Assembly (NCBI GenBank): GCA_902386555.1
Contig: CABMJJ010000007.1
Span: 161,514-225,513, forward strand
Direction of reading: 5' to 3'
Length of the DNA stretch: 64,000 nucleotides
From: Candidatus Bilamarchaeum dharawalense
GTDB taxonomy: Archaea > Micrarchaeota > Micrarchaeia > Anstonellales > Bilamarchaeaceae
Shown: positions 60,001 to 64,000 of the stretch, one piece after another
Numbering within the stretch: position 1 is the stretch's first letter
Layout: each line of letters opens with the position of its first letter
The notes under the pieces: generated by a model
What the model saw: only the letters and a program-made list of their open reading frames with translations
Database searches by the model: none
What the model was told of the DNA's origin: nothing
Made by a program: the position numbers and the translations under genes

Positions 60001-61839
60001 TTAACCCTTATCCTTCAAAATTATTCTTGGGAAAATGTAGAGAGATTTAATCTCATCAAGCAGTAATTTGAATGCATAACTAATTTCCACAGGTTCAACA
60101 TTTTCACCTTGACAAATCGGGCAAATATCACGATTTCGTGCGTAGTCATGGGTTGCGATTGAACCACAGTCAGTACAAACCAATTGCACTGTTTTGTCAC
60201 TCTCTTCCAAAAGTCTTTCACGGATAAGCATGCTGGCGCCGTAACCAATAAGACAGTCACGTTCCATTTCACCGAATCTAAGACCACCTTCACGTGCACG
60301 ACCTTCAGTTGGCTGATGAGTAAGTAACTGAACAGGACCACGACTTCTTACATGCATCTTGTTGGAAACAAGGTGGTGGAGTCTTTGATAATAAACATTT
60401 CCAATGAAGATTTTTGCTTTGATCTGCTTTCCAGTCAAACCATCGTAAAGAATTTCTTCACCGTTTTCTTGGAAACCGTTTTGTTTTAATATTTCCTGGA
60501 ATTGTTCTTCCGTACTACCGGCAAAGGCAGTACCATCCATGAGCATTCCTCCAAGAGCACCTGCCTTGCCACCCAATGTTTCTAAAAGATGGCCTGCAGT
60601 CATTCTCGACGGAATAGCATGTGGATTAACCACCAAATCAGGAACAACGGCATTCTTGGTAAATGGCATATCTTCCTGGGGAACAAGAAGGCCAATGACA
60701 CCCTTCTGTCCGTGTCTTGATGCAAGCTTGTCTCCTATTTCTGGTACTTTAACAGATCGAACACGAACCTTGACCAGTCGGTTTCCGCTTGGACCTTCAG
60801 TAATCATTACCGAGTCGACTTTTCCTTTTTCACCACTCTTTAATGAGAGCGAGCTTTCTCTTTTCTTTTCTTCAACTGCACCGAAAACAGATATTTCCTC
60901 AAGGAATCTTGGTGGTGATGTTTTTCCAACAAGCACGTCTTTTCCATTGACTTCGCTTTCTGGCATCACGATTCCATCTTCAGCAAGATAACGATAGGAT
61001 TCTTCTCCTCTGTAACCAACAACTTCAGGAGTGGGTAGTTCAATTTTATCTTTCTGCCCACCAGGATACATTCTTTCTTCGGTTTCATAGGTTTTAAACA
61101 TGGCAACTCTGTGAAGTCCACGATCAATGGACGAACGATTCACAACAATTGCATCGGCCATGTTATAACCATGGTAACTGGTAAGAGCAACAACACAATT
61201 TTGTCCTGCTGCTTTTTCTTTTAGATTTAGAGAACGGTAAATACTGGTTTGTACAAGTGGTTGCTGTGGATAGTACATGATGTAGGCTCTGGTATCATAT
61301 CTTGCACCGAAGTTTGTTGCGTAGATACCAAGAGACTGTTTAGCCATGGCACATGCCATGGTAATTCTTGGAGACGAATTGTGTTCCGGATAGGGAAGAA
61401 CACCGGCGACAACACCAAAAATATTTGAAGGGTCTACTTCCAAATGGGTGTGATCTGGTGTAAGTTCAGATTCACTGATGGCAACAAAAGAATTTTCTTC
61501 TTCCTGTGCATCCAGATATTCGATGATGCCCATTTTCACAAGATGATTCCAGTTGAGTTCATTGTTTTTTATTCTTACGAGAATTTCTGGTGTGAGTCTG
61601 GACTTGCCGTTTTCAACGACGATATATGGCCTTCGTACTCGGCCCTTGTCAGTAAGAATGTGAAGTTCATTTAATTTTTGATTGTAGTAGATGTTTACCT
61701 GGTTGCTAAGCTCATTGGTTCGCCTGCGTTCACGTAAACGGCTGGCTAAACTTTTTCCATCCGGATGGTTTCCAACAATTCTACCGTTTAGAAATATTGT
61801 TGTTTTATCCGGTGCTTTTCTTCGTCTTCTTTTGACCAT
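60001..61839 (-). CDS. rpoB1: RNA polymerase subunit B'
   Basis: A 612-residue subunit, the C-terminal half of the second-largest chain. It has the signature NVALTSYHGYNMADAIVVNRS-like (CVVALTSYHGYNMADA), the GDKLASRHGQKG block, IPSRMTAGHLLE, GRAREGGLRFGEMERD and a C-terminal zinc ribbon CTDCGSIATHDYARNRDICPIC. Splitting of B into B'' and B' is a known state in several euryarchaeal lineages. It lies 14 bases downstream of rpoB''. Confidence 0.98.
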   Translation of the reverse strand: MVKRRRRKAPDKTTIFLNGRIVGNHPDGKSLASRLRERRRTNELSNQVNIYYNQKLNELHILTDKGRVRRPYIVVENGKSRLTPEILVRIKNNELNWNHLVKMGIIEYLDAQEEENSFVAISESELTPDHTHLEVDPSNIFGVVAGVLPYPEHNSSPRITMACAMAKQSLGIYATNFGARYDTRAYIMYYPQQPLVQTSIYRSLNLKEKAAGQNCVVALTSYHGYNMADAIVVNRSSIDRGLHRVAMFKTYETEERMYPGGQKDKIELPTPEVVGYRGEESYRYLAEDGIVMPESEVNGKDVLVGKTSPPRFLEEISVFGAVEEKKRESSLSLKSGEKGKVDSVMITEGPSGNRLVKVRVRSVKVPEIGDKLASRHGQKGVIGLLVPQEDMPFTKNAVVPDLVVNPHAIPSRMTAGHLLETLGGKAGALGGMLMDGTAFAGSTEEQFQEILKQNGFQENGEEILYDGLTGKQIKAKIFIGNVYYQRLHHLVSNKMHVRSRGPVQLLTHQPTEGRAREGGLRFGEMERDCLIGYGASMLIRERLLEESDKTVQLVCTDCGSIATHDYARNRDICPICQGENVEPVEISYAFKLLLDEIKSLYIFPRIILKDKG

Positions 61840-61853
61840 AAGTTCACCTAAAA

Positions 61854-63314
61854 TTAAGCATGCTCCTTTACATCATAGGCCTTGAGGATTCTTTCGATGT
61901 CTTCTTCTTCAACACCAATGGAAACCTCTGCCATAACCGACAGGTTCTTAACCAACGAACAGCTTGGACCTTCTGGAGTTTCGTTTGGACATAGTTTACC
62001 TATGTGTGTTCCATGAAGGTCACGGGCTTTGAAATGTGGGTGTTTTTTGCTCAGGGGAGAAATAACTCTCCTCAAATGAGAAATAGTTGACAAATAACTC
62101 ACACGATCAAGCAACTGGGAAACACCAGTTTGACCGGCAATCCAGTTACCAGTTGCCATGGCATATTTGATTCTGTCCCCCATGACATCCTGTCTAATAA
62201 GTGTGTGAACTTGCAATCTGCGGCCACGGGCATCTGCTCTTGATGCTTGATAAACAAGATCTTTGATCAAGAATTGGAATGCATAACGGAAAAGTTCTTC
62301 CATCATGTCACCTGCAAGCTTAACACGTTTGTTTGCATAGTGATCCTTATCATCTGGTGCAAGTTCCTTGTAGGCAATTCTTGTTGCGCGTTCTGCCATT
62401 CTCACAAGATAAATTGCCTTGTCGATTCTAGCTGCTTTTGTAACACCGATGTGGGGAAGCAAATAATTATCCAAAAGATTTTCCATTCTGTTTAATCTAA
62501 ATTCCGGTGGCTGACCAGGTGAAAGTCTTCGGCTTAGCATGTCAATTGCTTCTTCACGATTATTTGATTGTTCAGCTTCGACATTTAGAATAACGTCGTT
62601 CTTTATGTGTTTTTCATCGGTGAATGCAGATAAAACTTGGGCATTTGTTTCAAGACCAAGAACACGCAGAAGTTGAAGAAGTGGGATGCCTGCCGGTGTG
62701 GATGGAAATTCAGCGGTATAAATTCCATCGCCGTTTCTTTCAACCACACATCTTGCTCTGAAACCATAATGGGTGGAGAAAATTTTGGAGACCACACCAT
62801 TTCTTTCTTTAGTGACCATTAATTTATTTGGAACAAGATCTTCGATGGAAGTCAAAACACGTTCACTGCCATTGATGATGAAGTAGCCCCCAGAATCATC
62901 TGGATCTTCTCCATTTTCAATGAGTTCGTCTTTTCTCATGTGAGAAAGGTAGCAAAGTTTTGATTTAAGCATAACTGGGAGTTCACCAATGAAAACATCA
63001 GAGTAAACTGGTCTTTCAACCCCGTTAAATACTGGAATGATTTCAAGGAAAATTGGTGCAGAATAGCTTAGATTTCTAAGGCGTGCTTCATTGGGAAGAA
63101 CCTGTCTATAACCGCCCTTAACTTCGTAGTATCTTGGTTGCTCAATTCTTACTTTACCAAGCTTGAGTTCAAAACCTTCGACGTTAGTTTGTATTTTTCC
63201 AATTCTATCAACAACCTGTTGTATTCCCACATCCAAAAATTTATTATAGGACAAAAGTTGCTGGTTAACGAGAGTGTTAACCCTGAAATAAGACTCCATA
63301 AGACCTTCAACCAT
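61854..63314 (-). CDS. rpoB2: RNA polymerase subunit B''
   Basis: A 486-residue subunit, the N-terminal half of B. It contains PNEARLRNLSYSAPIFLEI, SKLCYLSHMRKDELIENGED with DDSGGYFIINGSERVL, and ends near PNETPEGPSCSLVKNLSVMAE, the fork/link region. The start is ATG 63314, five bases after GAGGTG; GTG 63320 is an alternative. Confidence 0.98.
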   Translation of the reverse strand: MVEGLMESYFRVNTLVNQQLLSYNKFLDVGIQQVVDRIGKIQTNVEGFELKLGKVRIEQPRYYEVKGGYRQVLPNEARLRNLSYSAPIFLEIIPVFNGVERPVYSDVFIGELPVMLKSKLCYLSHMRKDELIENGEDPDDSGGYFIINGSERVLTSIEDLVPNKLMVTKERNGVVSKIFSTHYGFRARCVVERNGDGIYTAEFPSTPAGIPLLQLLRVLGLETNAQVLSAFTDEKHIKNDVILNVEAEQSNNREEAIDMLSRRLSPGQPPEFRLNRMENLLDNYLLPHIGVTKAARIDKAIYLVRMAERATRIAYKELAPDDKDHYANKRVKLAGDMMEELFRYAFQFLIKDLVYQASRADARGRRLQVHTLIRQDVMGDRIKYAMATGNWIAGQTGVSQLLDRVSYLSTISHLRRVISPLSKKHPHFKARDLHGTHIGKLCPNETPEGPSCSLVKNLSVMAEVSIGVEEEDIERILKAYDVKEHA

Positions 63315-63342
63315 AATCACACCTCAATAGCTGAATAACTAA

Positions 63343-63594
63343 TTATTCAACCACTATCCTGTAAGTAGTGTATTTACCAGTACCGTCGTTTCGTTCAACT
63401 TTGATTAGGTTTCCCGCAGTAGCTTTTAGCGCTACAGCTGCCGGATCTTTAGAATACATTTTCGGGAGCTGGTGCTCATTGATTCGGTATTTTGACAAGA
63501 CTTTTGTTTTTTCAGCATCAGACAAAACCTTCATTTCCGGAACAAGCATATGAGACAATACATCTATTGTAGTACTACCTTGTTTCTTCTTCAA
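63343..63594 (-). CDS. rpoH: RNA polymerase subunit H (Rpb5 C-terminal type)
   Basis: An 83-residue subunit: SHMLVPEMKVLSDAEKTKVL, YRINEHQLPKMYSKDPAAVA and GNLIKVERNDGTGKYTTYRI, nearly invariant in archaeal H. It heads the operon. The apparent start is TTG at 63594, with GGTGA six bases before it, because no in-frame ATG occurs until 'MLVPEM', which would cut away conserved residues. Confidence 0.96.
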   Translation of the reverse strand: MKKKQGSTTIDVLSHMLVPEMKVLSDAEKTKVLSKYRINEHQLPKMYSKDPAAVALKATAGNLIKVERNDGTGKYTTYRIVVE

Positions 63595-63620
63595 GCAGAA
63601 TCACCCGAGCAAAAGAGCAG

Positions 63621-63640
63621 GGCCAGCAATTGTGCTAGCC
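63621..63640 (-). promoter_or_regulatory. Hairpin in the leader of the RNA polymerase operon
   Basis: On the transcribed strand GGCTAGCA and TGCTGGCC pair over eight bases (one G-T) around a four-base loop. It lies between the predicted transcription start and the rpoH ribosome site, so it could act as an mRNA-level control. Confidence 0.45.
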
Positions 63641-63668
63641 TCCTAGTAAGGGGAATTTTGAGAGAAGT

Positions 63669-63677
63669 ATTTATAAA
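63669..63677 (-). promoter_or_regulatory. TATA box of the RNA polymerase operon
   Basis: ATTTATAAA (read on either strand as TTTATAAAT) lies about 80 bases before the rpoH start. Transcription would begin near 63648-63650, giving a leader of about 55 bases. Confidence 0.5.
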
Positions 63678-63758
63678 CGTTAGGTTTATTTTGGTTTCTT
63701 TCAGCTTCCGCTAACCTGTGGTAGATACTGTTAAAATAGAAAGAAAAAATATAAAAAA

Positions 63759-64000
63759 TTAATCTTTGAGCCTTGGCTTTCCACGTGTGAATATGGAGTA
63801 CATGAATGCAATGATCAAGGCAAGTAATAATGCAATGATCACACCTGGAACTGCCACATCACTGATAAAGCTCGGGTTTGTTGGGCCCACACCTGGACCT
63901 TTTGATAATGCTTTCAAGGTTATTGATTTAACAGGTGCTGAACCTTTGACCAGGGTGAGTGTGTAGGTACCATTGTATGATATTGGTAGTAACATATCAC
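63759..64000 (-). CDS. C-terminal part of a surface protein with a membrane anchor (5' end outside window)
   Basis: The open frame reads from the window edge to the stop at 63759, about 80 residues. It contains a beta-rich end of an outer domain (ISYNGTYTLTLVKGSAPVKS), a Gly/Pro linker, one membrane helix (VAVPGVIIALLLALIIAFMY) and a short basic tail (TRGKPRLKD). This is the layout of a C-terminally anchored archaeal surface protein. The N-terminal part is not available. Confidence 0.7.
   Translation of the reverse strand, partial: DMLLPISYNGTYTLTLVKGSAPVKSITLKALSKGPGVGPTNPSFISDVAVPGVIIALLLALIIAFMYSIFTRGKPRLKD

Noticed and set aside
1..64000. CRISPR arrays, insertion sequences or prophage genes
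   Set aside because: No regularly spaced direct repeats, transposase, integrase or phage structural genes were seen.

Overview
The window is an archaeal chromosome segment. The evidence is a canonical archaeal RNA polymerase operon (rpoH, split rpoB''/rpoB', rpoA'/rpoA'', L30e, NusA), MCM helicase, archaeal DnaG, archaeal-type LeuRS and AspS, ApgM, CarS, a geranylgeranyl reductase, S8e, Cgi121, Rnl3-type RNA ligase, TATA-box promoters with frequent leaderless starts, and many class III (prepilin-type) signal peptides. The many secreted orphans, a Cys-rich 'CGDGIC' tail and the mixture of archaeal informational genes with bacterial-type domains (PknB-like kinase, peptidoglycan-binding domain, M23 peptidase fold) suggest a DPANN-type lineage such as Diapherotrites or Micrarchaeota. 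That placement is an inference. I found no tRNA gene, complete rRNA, CRISPR array or insertion sequence.

Layout. 1-5.7 kb: the end of a secreted Cys-rich protein, a three-gene minus-strand unit (Ser/Thr kinase, PG-binding protein, membrane-anchored protein), small proteins and a lipid-type reductase. 5.8-10.4 kb: S8e, then a plus-strand run (methyltransferase-like, TPR/SEC-C, Cgi121, DUF47 and Pit phosphate transporter). 10.4-19.2 kb: a Tad-like type IV pilus locus with an acidic protein of repeated winged-helix-like units, a winged-helix/coiled-coil protein, a secretion ATPase, a coiled-coil protein, two separate TadB/TadC-type membrane proteins and a pilin. 19.2-30.2 kb: ApgM, MCM, presenilin-like protease, Trm5, LeuRS, CBS protein, a structured intergenic RNA candidate and DnaG. 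30.2-35.3 kb: a cluster of five prepilin-like proteins, a Cys-rich protein and SppA. 35.3-41.6 kb: CarS, M23-like protein, EamA transporter, HTH regulator, RNA ligase with its PIN-domain partner, and two phosphoribosyltransferase-like proteins.

41.6-49.4 kb holds the most striking feature: a tightly coupled operon of six divergent paralogous polytopic membrane proteins. All share an E-containing linker after the first membrane segment and a central R-x-[FL]-x-x-x-R-x-x-G motif; five also share a C-terminal tail signature. One member carries duplicated two-helix modules. I recognise no described family; they recall VirB6/TrbL- and VirB2-type secretion membrane components only in general form. 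49.5-55.3 kb: AspS, a small hydrolase, a large helical orphan, SurE, an epimerase and a GC-rich structured intergenic element. 55.3-63.7 kb: the RNA polymerase operon. The window ends inside a membrane-anchored secreted protein.

How they work together. There are three envelope and secretion themes: the Tad-like pilus, the prepilin-like cluster next to SppA, and the six-gene membrane array. They are interleaved with information-processing genes. No prepilin peptidase, VirB4-like ATPase or other KEOPS subunit is visible here, so partners of these systems must be encoded elsewhere.
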